In this document: positions 27,131-40,059 of the stretch, one piece after another
Position numbering within the stretch: the stretch's first letter is position 1
How the letters are laid out: every line of letters starts with the position of its first letter
Origin: Plectrocnemia conspersa
Taxonomy: Eukaryota > Arthropoda > Insecta > Trichoptera > Polycentropodidae
Direction: 5' to 3'
Length of the DNA stretch: 64,000 nucleotides
NCBI GenBank assembly: GCA_009617715.1
Contig: VTFK01000039.1
Location: 1,020,735-1,084,734 of the forward strand
Notes under the pieces: generated by a model
Told to the model about the DNA's origin: nothing
Databases searched by the model: none
What the model saw: the letters and a program-made list of their open reading frames with translations, nothing else
Position numbers and translations under genes: made by a program

Positions 27131-29154
27131 TCTAGTAATTTATTATTGCTTAATGACTTCATTTCTAAAATATTTTTCAAAAGTTGTTCAAAACTCTGAC
27201 ATTATTTTCTTTTATTTTTAGGTAAATAATAAATATTCAACAAAAAAACAAAAATATTTTTTTTAAAACATTACTAAAAAAAATGTTTTTTATAATATAA
27301 TAATAATAAAATTTACCAATAGAAATAATGATACATAATAAGTCTTTTCATCTATGTAAACCGAAAAAACTCATTCTTAAGCGGTTAATTTAACTGGAAG
27401 GAGAGACGGAGCCCTTATAATTCCCCTGGGGCTCTTATTGTTTCTCAAGTAGATGCGGCTCTATCGCACGGTGAACCAGCGCAAGAAATAAAAGTAAAGA
27501 GATGGTGCGAATGAGAGAGAGTGCTGATGCTTTAGCACAAGGTGAATCTGTGCGAGCGAGTTTGAGAAGTAGAAAGCGGCTGCTTACTCGAGCTTTTAAA
27601 GATCGTTTCGTTGGATATTGGGCGTCGTTCCACTTGGTGCGAGTTTGACTAAGATCTTGTTTATTCTAAATTAAAAGCGAAATGTCAGTACCGTGTTAAG
27701 TACTGACTAAAGAAAGTTTATTCCTAGTGAAAGTTCCTGACAAAATTGATTTAAATGCCGCCATGCTTAAACTTATATACCCCTTGGTAGATATGGGAAG
27801 TCCTCTTCTATTCAATCGTCTGGCCAATGCAATGGGTTAGGGAAAAAACAAACTACTTGTTATTGATTGATACTAGAAAAAAGAAACGAGAATTATCAAT
27901 AATATAATTTCTATGGAATGTATTATCCATCTTTACATAATTCACAATCCTTCAGCTTTGCTCAAGTAACTCCGAATCTTCTTCAAATGCTTTTAAATTG
28001 CTTACTCATATTGCAAATAAATAAAGTAATTAGCAAATTTCACTGCAGCCATCTCAGGTAGTCCCAACAATCTAACATATTTAATGATAATATTCTTTTA
28101 TTTAAAAACAATTTACACAAAAATCACATATTATCCATCGAATCCCAATATAATATAATACAAAAATGAATTATATTTGCGATTGTCCACTGACAGTTTG
28201 TCAAAAGTAATTGACCGTATAATAATAAAATTACTGAATGTCTCATTTAAAAGTTGCTAACCATATCTAATTAATAAGTAAATTACTTTTGTATTATTTT
28301 CACGGATCAGATTGCAATCGGTCATTATTTCCCAAACAACTTAATATTGTAAGTACACACTGATACATATTATTCGGAATGAAGCCTGTATTTTATTAGT
28401 GTCTTTTGTTTGTTCTATTCTCTTTCCGGTCGAAAATGTAATTAAAAACCCGCCTGTGAGAATCTAATAATCGTTGTATATCGCCCAATAGTCCATTCAT
28501 CTTATATTTCTATTTCAATGTATCTTATATCACTTTACCTACTCTAGACGACAATTATTATTTTCAAGGACTTTTATATTATTAAAAAAAGTTTTGTCGT
28601 ATGGACGAAGCATATTTATCGTATGAGGAGCAATTTGAGCTTCAGTGCACGTATTTACAGGAAGGCAGACTATTAAATTGCCCATTGGATCTCCTCTCGA
28701 TGGGTGGGGAGCGGGCATAAAAGCGGGCACAGGAAAATATATTAAATTTTTCGTGCAACCTTCATATGCAAATATATCACCTTGTTTATTGGTTTTGAGA
28801 AATTCTCAAATCAAATATTTGTCTACAAAAAAGTGAATGGATAACTAAAAAGCTTAAATAATAAAATACACTGTACTAAATTATTGTAGCTATCGTTGTG
28901 ATGTATATTAGTGGTATGCAAAGCATAAATCCCAACCCCCTCGGTGAGGTCGCAAATAAAAAAAACCTGATAAAAAACATAAGACTTTTATTCAACAAAA
29001 ATCAAGTATTAGTAAAACAACAAAATATAATTACAATATTGAAATTTATATTAAGTTATGTGACGGCAGTGGGGGCAAATAAGAGACATAATATTTTCAC
29101 TTTATAAAAAATGATTCGGACTCCGGTTATTTGCATCGGCTGGTCCCCCCTTTC
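27131..29154. other. Mostly AT-rich stretch
   Basis: A GC-richer patch at 27390-27660 has no recognised protein and may be part of the same degraded LTR element. A short frame at 28645-28836 is unrecognised. Confidence 0.35.
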
Positions 29155-29194
29155 TTTCCTCATCAAGCCTACGTAGGTAGGCTTGATGAGGAAA
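29155..29194. repeat. 40-bp near-perfect palindrome
   Basis: TTTCCTCATCAAGCCTAC (29155-29172) and GTAGGCTTGATGAGGAAA (29177-29194) are exact inverse complements separated by GTAG. The 18-bp stem with a 4-nt loop is too tight for a usual microRNA precursor. Confidence 0.9.
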
Positions 29195-29394
29195 CATACA
29201 AACAGATTTGTTGCAGATTCGTTAAGAGTTATTCATAGGGTGTGCAATATTCTCACTAACGCTCGCTCGCTACCATTCGCTCACACCTAGCCTGTCCATA
29301 AGTTTTAATGCCAGTGAGATATTTCACAAGATATTTCTAAAATATATAATTAATTGTTTATTTATATGTAAAAATTTTATAATTTTTTTCCTAA

Positions 29395-29560
29395 TTCATC
29401 CTTCTATATTTTTATTCTAACCGTATACTATTTTTATTCTAACCATTTGATATTTATTCTGACCCTGAATAATATAATTATGACGATTTATTATTTCAAT
29501 TTCGATCGTCCTACACTTTTATTTTGACCGTATGCTATTGTATTTTTATTCTTAAATAAT
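29395..29560. repeat. Degenerate short tandem repeat
   Basis: Units built on TTTTTATTCTAACCGTATACTA recur with drift: TTTTTATTCTAACCATTTGAT, TTTATTCTGACC, TTTTATTTTGACCGTATGCTA. The period is irregular, about 25-30 bp. Confidence 0.6.
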
Positions 29561-30419
29561 ATAACTAAGACTAAACTGTTGATAAAATTCTGACCTATAT
29601 GTGATTTTTATACTGAGCATTTAATTGGATAAAATATTTTTTAATTTTGGATGGAAAAGGGTAAGTGAAATTGATATTTTTGTTAGGTTTCACCACTAGC
29701 TTAAGAGGGCAATATCGTTGTATACAAATATATTTGCGATAATAACTAAAAATGTTTACTATTAAAGACACGCAAGTTATACAGACTAAATGTGAAATCA
29801 TCCGATGTTTGTTCGGCCAAAATTTGATGCGTTATTGCCAAATTATATTACCGATAGTGCGCCCCGCAGTAACCGCCGTTATATTTGTTGTAAAAGTACG
29901 CAGTGTATTTCGAATGCTGTGCTCCTGTAAATATAATGATTTTATGTTTACTCAAGACCCACTTCACAATACCTAATAATATTAACGTAAGTTCACGTAT
30001 ATAAATTAATTAGGTTATGATTATTTCGAATTAGGTTATGTTTCGTTTCGAATTTCTAGAAACCATTGTATTTTTTATGTTCCGTCTTTTAGTGTCTTCG
30101 TATGAACGTAGATTACGCGGTTCAACTATGTATTCTTCGCTAATCATAAATTTTAGTACTAATAGAATTTAACTCGTCCATGCATCAATTGTGTTATGGC
30201 CAAATTCAAACTTGCGGCGGTTGGCGTCGGATTTCGCGAACTTGGCGAAATTGCGCGTTCGTTTATTATGACTATTCGTGGTTTAATCGTCACCGATATT
30301 TCTCGAGAATTGATTAAAGGCGTTTTTATATTTTGTGAATATTTTTTACGGTCCACAAAAACGCTTGCTTTGACCAAGACGGTTTTTTTTAAATGGCGGG
30401 CGAACGTTGCCTGTAGTTA

Positions 30420-30596
30420 GTGTAGAAATTTGTTTTGTCACTTCAATGTTGATATAATATACAAATCAAAGTAAAAAGTAAGTGAAACTGTCTTACATCT
30501 TTTGCTTACACGGTTAGTGCTGATTTACTTTTTGTCTTCGGCGATTCAATCGATTGCTGGAATGTTTAGTGATTGAGGTTATGTGGTGTTTCAGAA
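30420..30596 (+). promoter_or_regulatory. 5' UTR / promoter region of CAP-D3
   Basis: TTTCAG at 30589-30594 directly before the start codon looks like a splice acceptor, so a 5' UTR intron is possible. ATGGCGGGCGAA (30393-30404) is close to an E2F-type site, which would suit a mitotic gene. No clear TATA box is seen. All of this is inference. Confidence 0.3.
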
Positions 30597-33500
30597 ATGG
30601 AGTCCAACCCGAGCGACGCTTTGGCCGGCCTTTTGGAAAATTTGCATTTGCAAGATTTAAGCGATGATTGGGTGCAAGACATCTGGGACGCTGAATTCAT
30701 GGACGATATACCGCCTCCTCCAGAGTACGAACTTCATCTCTGTCAAGCCGATGTGACAATCGACACGATTAAAGAAATTAAGAAAATTTTGACCGAAGTG
30801 TTGAGCACTGAGGAAGAGGAATCTTGGAAGACTCTAGTCAACGTGATGAAACCCGAAAAATTAATCGCTCTGTTGCTCCACTTGATAAACAGAGGCGAGG
30901 CGGATATTGCTAATAAGAAACATCGTTTGTGCGCTATATATTCTGCTAATTTGTATTTTGTCATGCTCACTATTCCTGGCAGCCAGGCTTATTCGGTGTA
31001 TCATGTACAAATGTTCGTCACATGCTTAAAGATATTCAAGTTTGCCAATAAAATATTGGGAAACGAAGACATTTTTAACGATAAGAGCGTGTGCTTAGAG
31101 GCGAACTCTATAAACAAACATTTGCAGCTATCTTTAGAAGATTTAATTGTTTTAGTAGATAAGTTCAATTTAAAATGCAACAAAATTGCAACCGAGGAGA
31201 CCGTCAGTTGCCTCATAGATTTAATGAATAATGTGCAGTTGCATTTTCGTTTAAATATTGGTAAATATTACAAATTATCTTTGCTATCGTTTTATTGAGA
31301 TAATATTACATTTTATTGATTTACAGATAAGCGACTTCTAGAAGAGATCACTAAAACTTCTTATAAGTGTATCGATATGTTAATTGAGAGCGTTGACGAT
31401 CCAGATAAATTTGTAATTCTTACGATATTCAAGTATATTCTACCAAAACTTACAGAAACAAATAAAAGCTCGTCTAATTTTATGGTATTATATTTTTATT
31501 TATTATATTTATTAATTATTTTATTTAATAATTTGTATGTAATTTTATAGTTTTCTTCTAAAACATCTGCTTATAATTATTGTAAAATATTGGTAGATAA
31601 GTACGGTGCGAATGCAATAACTGGTTTTATGTGCTTATTGCAGCATTTATGTTGTGAAACATTGGTATGTTCAGTTTCAGTAGCAAAATAATATATCATA
31701 ATTCTTACAATTTCTCGATTATAAAATTCAATTTTAGGAAAGAAGTGACTTAAGATTATTTAGGGTGAAGTTAATAGTTGGACTATCGTCTTTCTTGCCG
31801 ATCGAATCGTACAGTGAACATTTAAAATGGCTAATTAAATTATCCAGAAGTCATTTGCCTAATTGGCGAAGTGTCGCATTGGTTCGTATCCCGTTTCAAA
31901 TAAAGTAGTTGGCTTAAGCCATTTTTCTTTATTTTTTTCTGTACGGTTTCAGGAAGTAATTGGGTACATAATGGCGGGAAATGAACGTTATTCAGAAGAA
32001 AACGAAGCAAACTTTAATGATGAGAACCAAGTCGATATTGCTTTAACTCACAGCATTGGACACAAGGATCTGTTGAAGGTTGTAGTTGAAAGATGCCAAG
32101 ACGTTTCGTGCACTGTACGATTACAAGCGTTCAACATACTAGTGGTGTGCACTTCACCCGACAACAATTCATTGAACAACATTGTAAAGGTACACAATAT
32201 CATAAACATTGTCTATTGATTCAATTAATATTAAATTAATAATTTATTTTTCAGGAGTTATTTGGAAATAATGATGATTTATTAAATATAGCTGTTCAGA
32301 GATTGAAAGACGAGAGAGCTAACGTTCGACGTTCTGCAATCAAGCTATTAAATAATATATTGAAAACAAGAGAAGCATTGCTAATTCAAACAAATTTAAA
32401 GGTGATTAACATGTTTTTTTTATATATATATTTTTTATAAATAGTTTTTAATACTATTTTTTATTACTTTTACAATGCGTAGCATTTAGTTGTGTTATGC
32501 CGAGATGGAAGTATGACTGTTCGCATGGCAGCAATTCAATCTTTAACCAATTTAGCGAGTCACTGGCGAAATACGACAATCGCAGAGTCGTGGCTGGATG
32601 GGCCGTTATATCAACTTAATGATCCAGAAGCTAAAGTTTGTATATTTTCTATCACAAAGTTAATTAAATTTAATAAAAAACTTTGCTTTTACTCTTACGT
32701 TTAAATGGCAATCATTCCACTGCTTCAAATAATATTTCAATTGTAGGTTCAAGAAATAGTTTTAGAGTCATTGAAGATTCTTTTATTTAACCAAATTACT
32801 ACATATACTACAAAGGAATTTACTAGGTTTCCTTGGATTTTGATGAACATGATCGTAAAAAAAAATATGCGGAAACAATTGAACAGAGCATGTCTTCAGC
32901 TATCAAAACAGAGTTATTTCAAGTATGACAATTTCTATAACTAATACATCTAAATTATGTATACATGTATCATTAAGTATCGACTCAAATGGTCTTATCC
33001 TTTTTTCAATAAATCATAGAAAATAAGACTGTCGGCTAAGCTTCAGTCTCTCCACTCCATTTTCATTTGATTAGTATCTTGGCCAATCAGTTATTTTCCA
33101 CTACCTACATGGCCTGCACTTGCACTTTTAAACACTAAAAATATCTATAGAGGTACATTATTGTGAAACTCCATCTTAACACATTTTAAGCGGTACGTAA
33201 TTCGCGCAAGTTGTTTGCTGTAGCGGGCGAAATTGCGCAACGCGCGCGTAAAAATATTCTCGAGCAAAAAATGTTGTAACTTGCAAACTACCAAATATTT
33301 TTAAACGAAATTTTGAAAAACACTTACTACAAAACACTGCATCACTTCATTGAAGTTTCGACTATATATTATAAACTATACAATATAATTACGCATAAAT
33401 ATTTTTTTAGGCTCTTTTTATACTAATTTGAATTAAACTATTTATTTAAACTACTATAATTATACTGCACTTAAAATTTATAGCATTAAAGTTTTAATCT

Positions 33501-36500
33501 TTTATTTTTGTGTGATAGTCTTGAAAACACTTGCCCCTATGCAGCGGCACGCCACAAAACGCACACATGAAACATGTGTCTTTTCGTAATTTATGAGCGG
33601 CACAAACACGACACTGCTTTTGGGGGTATTTTTTTTTGCCGGCACTTGTTATTATTTCTAGTTTATGGTTTCTTATGTCCATTGATAGTCTTGCTGGTGG
33701 ATCTTGGCGTGAAATTGCTTTCGATTATATAAAAAAATTAATAATAAAGATTAAATAAAAAAATTAATAATAAAGATTATATAAAAAAATTAATAATAAA
33801 GATTATATAAAAAAAAAATAATAAAAGCGCGATGTCGTATACGTCAGTATTATAATTATTCGAAACGAGACTGAAGTTGTAAAATAAAACCCCAGTCGAA
33901 ATGCATCATTAAGAAGTTGTATTTTTGTGTAACAAATTTGCCCTCAAAAAAAAAAAAACAGCAGGGATTTCAATTTTTTTTTACGAGCTATAGTCGTAGT
34001 TTTACGTTGCCCGCCTTCCGCATTAATCCAATACGATACGTAGTGCTACGTTACCGACTTTTCAAGCAAATTTAAAACGTACTACTACGTTTGCCGCATT
34101 AGAGCGTTATTTATGAAAAAACGTAGTACAACGTGAGCCGCTTAAAATGTGTTAAGTTTAAATTTGGGTCACAATTATTCTAAAATTGCATTTTTTTATA
34201 TAAGTAATATACAATAGCGTGCAAAAAAACACATTACCATAAAAATCAACATATTTCATTTGAAACGTATTATAGTTTAAAAAAAATTATAATTTTTTTC
34301 TAACTATTCAAAGGTTTTTTGAAGTATTACACATAAAAATATAAATTTTAAAATGAATGAAAAATATAAAAAAGGATTAGATAACATTTTTAAACACATA
34401 AGTTAAAAAAACTTTGAAATACATTAGTAAATTCAAAAACTATCTTTCAAGAAAGAAAGTTATAACTTGCATTATTTCTAATATTTATTGAAAATAAACC
34501 TAATACAAACATTACTTTGGAAATATATAGCAAGTTTATTATCAAGACTTGCTATGTAAAAACTTAATTTGTCAACTTTGCGAATATTCATCCAAAATAA
34601 AAATAACTAACATAGCCATTTCCTGCACTAGATAGAACACATAAAAGGTTAAGCAGTCTTAGTATTACTCTAATATTATAAAAGTGTTGTGTTCTACTTA
34701 TTTTATTACACTGGCTAATAAAATATTTAAGTTTAAAGTAGAGCGCTTATACACACACGCTCATCCGATATGGATATATACAACGTGCTTGAGGCATGTA
34801 AAGGGTTAAGAAGATTAAGTCGTTATCTCTAATAAATTATTAAACTATTTTTACCTATTTAAAAATATATGTGTATTAATTTTAAATTTTAGACCTACGC
34901 TCGTTGATTCTGTGCTGACTCATGCAAAAACTGAGAACAATATTTATTGTTGGGTTTTGTTGTCGAGTGTGGCTCGCTATACAACAATTAAAAATATCTC
35001 ATTTGTGCTAGATTATTACAACGAAAGAACGACTGATCCTATGGTATTGTAACGTAACATTTGTCTGTAATATATAATATGAAAAAAGGTAATTTAACTG
35101 TAATGTTTCAGTTTGCCGATATTAGATTAGTAATATTACTTCAAGAGATTCTCTGCGAGTGGAGTAAATTCCTATCAACTTCTCAGAAAGAATCTTTGAG
35201 AGGTAGTTTAGTCGAAGATATCCGTAACGAAAGTGTATTTTGCGGATCTACACAAAGTGCAGTCAATCTTGCGATGAAGCTCAGCCTAAACAACGACTAC
35301 ACATGGGCTACGCAAATAATGATCGAGCTGGAGGAAAAGATAATTTCACATTTGGAATCTGAAGATAAACACAGCAGTATGATTGACCATACCATTATGG
35401 CTTTTGGAGATATTTGCTTCGCTTCGACCAGGAAACCGTCTTCAGATGTCATTAATTTATTAATAGCGACAGTCAGTGAATTTGAATCCGGTAAACTATT
35501 TTACACAACTTTTTTCATAATTATAAGTGTGGTATATTAATTTATTTACGCTTTCAGAAAATGTAATCATAACAACATGTGCGACATCGATAATAGCACT
35601 AGGGAAGCTAAGTTTGAAAGATCCGCAAACAGCGGCGATTGTGTCTAGATTATGTGCGGAATTGTTATCTAATTCGGAATGTCCACTGACGCTTCGGATT
35701 AATTCCATGTGTCTTTTAGCTGATCTTAGTGTCAGATTCACATCCATTGTTGAAGCTAAAATGTCTGGAATGTATCTATGCCTCGCCAGCCCTGATCTAG
35801 TATTGAGAAGAATGGCCACTCAGCTCATTACGCAGTTGTTGGTGTCGGAGTTTTTAAAATTTCGAGGAACTTTATATTATAATTATTTTACGTTAATATG
35901 CGATCCTGATGAAAAAATTCGAGATATAGCTGTTTATTACATAACTTGTTGCTTGGTAGTTAGAGACAAAAATGTCCTGTACAACAATTTTGTAAATTCA
36001 GTGTTTCGTTTTAATAATTATAAAGATCCATATTATCAAAAGTATGACATGTACGATACGGAGAGGCAGATGTTCTCATTAGAAGGTAATAACGGATTTG
36101 AAATTTATATAATATTTTTTGCGAGAGAATGTATGATTTTTTCTGAAACTAAAGATACCAAGTAGAATGATTAATTTCTTATCAGTGAATCCATTTTAGG
36201 ATCTTCTTCACATTTATGATGTTTAAATAATCTTTTATATCATTTTAGGTGAAGAGAAACGAATATCTCGATATCTCATTTACGACCTCATGCTGAGTAA
36301 TATGACAAACTTGCAAAGGCTCAACACGCAGGTAGTTATTATTATATTATTTCTTATTAATTATTTAATCGTGGACTATAAACCTTAGCAAACAAGCCTC
36401 AGGTGCGGAAAACTTCTATAGGTGTCATGAACTTTTGAACTTTATTTCACAGCTGTTCATATGCTTAAATAGAATATTAAAATCTTTATCTAACATCACT

Positions 36501-39070
36501 TTTTGATGTTTGCTTAAAAAAATTGTATATTTTTTTAATCATATAGAAAAATCATGGTAGTTTAATTTTCACCATGGCGCTATGACCAATTCACAATACG
36601 ATACAGTAGACCTCCCAATAACACAGTAAATTGGGGACGTGCTATTTAGGTGCCCGTTACTTTGTGTGAGCGAGCCAAAGGGACGATATCTCACCACACG
36701 CAACTGATTCATACATACGTGTTGCAAAAAATTGTATGAGTATTTTCTAGTCCCCCAACTACACGCACCTCAACGTCCCTCAATGAACAAGACGCAACGA
36801 AAACTAATATATTTTGGGTGTTTTTTTATAAATTTTACTTGGACATCATAATGTTTTAGGTTCGGTTGTGCAATCAAGCACTAACCGCTGGAGAAGCCGG
36901 CACTGTTAGCACTGACGTTCTTCGCGATGTTCTTGACGTACTCAAGAAGATATCAAACTATGTTCCTAGTAAAGATCATCACGAAGACATGGAAAAGAGA
37001 GTGGAAACTAATATTGTGGCTCGAGTGAGATTTATTTATTACTTGTGATTAACTAATTTGTATTTTGGGAAACTTATTGATACATATCAAGTCATATTTA
37101 CACGTATTTGCTTATGCTTGCATTGCTACATAATACTGGTTCATGCTCATTCATCTTCATATTGTCTTTGAACTGTTAAAATCTATGAGTTATGTTTAAT
37201 CTGTTACATTGGAATGCAAGCTAGATCTTTAACGGGAATTTTACATTTACAACTTAATATAAAATAATTGTTTTAACAGCTCAAAATGATATTATATTGT
37301 ATCTAATATTTAATGTGTGATTTGTAGTTGATAATTTTCTTAGAAAGTGTATGTTATAGCATTTATATTTTTTTTTTTATCAAAACAACCTTTTACGAGC
37401 ACAGTGTAATTAATTACGCTTTATATTCTATATATTAAAATATTTGCAGAAAATGAGATCTAACGATATAGAAAGAGTCGTACCATTAGTGATGAAACTT
37501 TACCACCAACTTAAAACGAATAAATCACCATTGGTTGTGAACGTAATTAGCTACGCCTGTGATCTCCTAAATAAGTACAAGAACGAGGTAAATCTTACTA
37601 TAGATTGTAATAATTATAATGTAATATAATCATAATTGACGATAATGGTATGAAACAACGGATGATTTTTTAATTTAATATTATTTTATGGGCGAATAGA
37701 TTTTACTTGACCGGGAGAATTTTATATTACTGTTTTTTTTATGTTGTTATTTAAATAATTTATGTTTTTTTGAATAACGTTGCATGGTTTTTAATATGCA
37801 AGTTAGGTTATATTATAATAATAGAGAATATTATTTTACATAGTGAAAAACTGCACAATTTAATCTAAAATTTAAAATAGCATTTTACTTTAAATAATAC
37901 TATCATTAATATTCTCCGGAGTTTTGTTTTAAATTTTTGAACATGTAACAATAATCACAAATTTGGTAGATTAAAGCTGTAATAACTAACGAAGACTAAC
38001 GATTTAATCAATTTATTTGCTATTTTAAAAATACATATTTAAATTTTTTTGTTCATAGCTTGTTGTATGTTCTGAACTTAAGCTTAGTTAGTCTTCCAAA
38101 ATATATACATATTAAATTTCATTTTTACGTAGGCATTCAGTCTTCAATTCTAGCTATATGCTAACCTATTCGCTTGAACCTTTGAGCTCTGACACATTTC
38201 TGTTGAGGAATAAGTAAGTTATCAATGTTACATGCTGACTATTTTTAGATATATTTTGATAGAAATACTACCTATTGCAGATGGTCTCATCTAAGAACTT
38301 ATTGTCAGGAAATCTTTAAAACCTTGTAGATATCTGATTTGCAGTATTATTTCTTATAAGTTTCTGTTAAAAAAATATAATGTGTACCCTTTAAAATTTT
38401 TTTTTTCAACACACTGGCAAAATTTACCTGATTCTTACGGCCAGAGTAGGAAGATTTTTTTTAGTTGTAAAATAGTTGGCTTCGGATCATTCACGTTAGT
38501 CCAACTAAAATGAATTATTTGGATTCCTGCCGATAACGGTTTATACTGTTTTTGTCTGCACGCTACTTTCAATGCACGTATATTATCGCTTTTGTTGTGT
38601 CCGTGTTCTTAAATGCAATCCATATAAGCTTAATAATTATTGTGTTTGTGTGTAGAGTTTGAAAAATGTAGTGATGGTCTTGAAAATTTGAGTGCCTAAA
38701 TTATGCACTTGTTTCTAATCATACATAATAATTCATTTTGTTAACACCCATAATGACAGTCTTGAATGATATATTTTTTTAGATTGAAGAAGTGTTTGAC
38801 GCTGACGTTGATTTCCTTAGTGAGATCAAGCAATTCCAAGCAAATGCTAGTCAAGTTGTAATGCAATCGACGGATGGCACTACAGTCAAGAGGAGAGCTT
38901 CAAAGACACCGGTGAGGTCGATGAGCAAATCTGAAGCATCATGCTCTACCTCTAAAAAGCCTACGGGTACTTTGGAGACTCCTAAGAGAAAAAGTATATC
39001 TGGTCAGCAAAGAGACAGTAGAAGAAGGCTCAATCTGAATAACCAATCAGATGATGGTGATAGTGATTAG
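30597..39070 (+). CDS. Ncapd3: Condensin-2 complex subunit D3 (CAP-D3), 15 coding exons, complete
   Basis: HEAT-repeat subunit of condensin II, which compacts chromosomes in the nucleus. Coding exons, all joined in phase with GT/AG borders: 30597-31260, 31327-31484, 31551-31664, 31738-31881, 31953-32189, 32255-32401, 32483-32635, 32747-32922, 34893-35043, 35112-35490, 35558-36085, 36249-36331, 36860-37024, 37450-37587, 38783-39070. They total 3,525 nt, that is 1,174 codons plus TAG. A TGA at 30570-30572 stops the frame upstream, so the ATG at 30597 is the first possible start. Similarity to vertebrate NCAPD3 is visible in the N-terminal PGSQAYSVYHVQMF region (about residue 130), in the HEAT segment DERANVRRSA (exon 6), and in the Cnd1-type core of exon 11 (residues 775-950), which contains RGTLYYNYFTLICDPDE and VFRFNNY. 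The basic C-terminal tail (1080-1174) holds KTPVRS and ETPKRKS, possible CDK sites, and is shorter than in human (1,498 residues in all). No frameshift or missing part is seen. Confidence 0.96.
33494..33682 (-). pseudogene. piggyBac transposase C-terminal zinc-binding domain remnant
   Basis: The frame contains CRVCAAHKLRKDTCFMCAFC, then CGVPLHRGKCFQDYH. This is the cysteine/histidine-rich domain (CX2C, CX2C, C..H) that closes piggyBac transposases and binds the element ends. The DDD catalytic part is absent. The frame is open over 62 codons and ends with TAA near a run of A/T. It is a leftover from internal deletion of an autonomous parent. Confidence 0.85.
33724..33826. repeat. About 27-bp tandem repeat, 4 copies
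   Basis: Units of AAAAAAATTAATAATAAAGATTATAT repeat nearly four times inside the piggyBac-type element, left of its 33.8-34.15 kb right end. Confidence 0.85.
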
Positions 39071-39159
39071 AGAAATCCTCAGAGTAACATATTGTATGTA
39101 TGTTTTTTTTAATATAATATGAAGAATCTCAACAATTATCATATTTTTTTTAATATTAG

Positions 39160-39555
39160 ATTAAGTGAGTCAATGCACCGGAAAAAAATAATAGTTACTG
39201 CGAGTTCTCTAACAATGACTACAAAACGCAATAGAATGCAGTTTTATATGGCTACTGCACATTGGTATGTACAAATGTCAATATAAAATATTTCCATGGC
39301 AATCATAACATAGTTTTTGATGAATAAATTTAATTCTAGGAAGAAACGCAATTATCTATGGTCCCCTTAATGATAATTTTCAATGAAGTTATCAAAAACA
39401 GATTTGATCAATTGGTTGGTATTTCTAATTATAAATTACAATAATTAATATTGCGCATTTTTTTAATATATTTTACAATTTCAGGGAGCTTGAGATATTA
39501 AATGAAAATGAAGAAACAAAGCTCCTGCATTGAATGAAGAGATAATAAATGAAAA
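39160..39555 (+). other. Exon-like chain just downstream of CAP-D3
   Basis: Three blocks have splice-like borders: ..ATATTAG|ATTAAGTG to CATTG|GTATGT (39160-39263), ..TTCTAG|GAAG to AATTG|GTTGG (39341-39414), and TTTCAG|GGAGCTTG (from 39485). The first two join in phase into a short peptide (AHW KKRNYLWSP, then stop). This may be a spliced 3' UTR of CAP-D3, an eroded gene, or chance. No family is recognised. Confidence 0.25.
39323..39328 (+). terminator. Candidate polyadenylation signal of CAP-D3
   Basis: AATAAA lies about 250 bases after the CAP-D3 stop codon. It is the first canonical hexamer downstream on this strand. Confidence 0.35.
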
Positions 39556-39587
39556 TGAAGAAACAAAGTTCCTGCATTGAACGAAGA
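39501..39587. repeat. 47-bp direct tandem duplication
   Basis: AATGAAAATGAAGAAACAAAG followed by TCCTGCATTGAA occurs at 39501 and again at 39548 with only a few differences. Confidence 0.9.
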
Positions 39588-40059
39588 ACCTCATGCAAAC
39601 AGAAAAGCATATTTCCAGAAACAGCTATGTGAAATTACATTTTGTCGTTTATTTTTAAATTATGCTACGCATTATGTCTTAACTTATCATAAAAAATTTT
39701 GTTCTTCCCAAATTTGCGTAACTCAAAATTGTTTAATAACAATCTTAATTATTAGTTCTATGTGTTTAAAAGATTAATAAGATTTAATTGGCCTCAATAG
39801 GCTTTAAATCAATTATAATATGTATTTTTCACTAAATAACATTGTGATCAGTGGCAGAACTAAAAAGCAACAAGACCCAGACCCAGGGCGTAATGTTGCA
39901 GGTTATAATTTGGGTTAGAATACTGAGAATCAATTTTGCCTAATAATTGGGTAAATTTGCATTTATTATTTAGTCTTGAACTCTTTGGTGTATAGAAAAT
40001 ATATCTATCATATCATAAAACCTAGAGCTTGGTCAATCAGTTATTTATGGTTCTAGATT

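Larger units (their letters stand above)
33180..34151 (-). mobile_element. piggyBac-type non-autonomous element in CAP-D3 intron 8
   Basis: TTAA (33176-33179) and TTAA (34152-34155) flank a 972-bp unit whose ends, CACATTTTAAGCGG and CCGCTTAAAATGTG, are perfect 14-bp inverted repeats (18 bp with the TTAA). TTAA duplication is the mark of piggyBac. The right subterminal part has several ACGTAGTA/CTACGT words. The only coding remnant is the transposase C-terminus. The element lies antisense within the 1,970-bp intron between exons ending at 32922 and starting at 34893, and does not disturb the splice sites. Confidence 0.9.

Noticed and set aside
29155..29194. microRNA precursor
   Set aside because: An 18-bp stem with a 4-nt loop is too short for Drosha/Dicer-type precursors.
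35496..35819. 107-codon minus-strand frame
   Set aside because: It is antisense to CAP-D3 exon 11.
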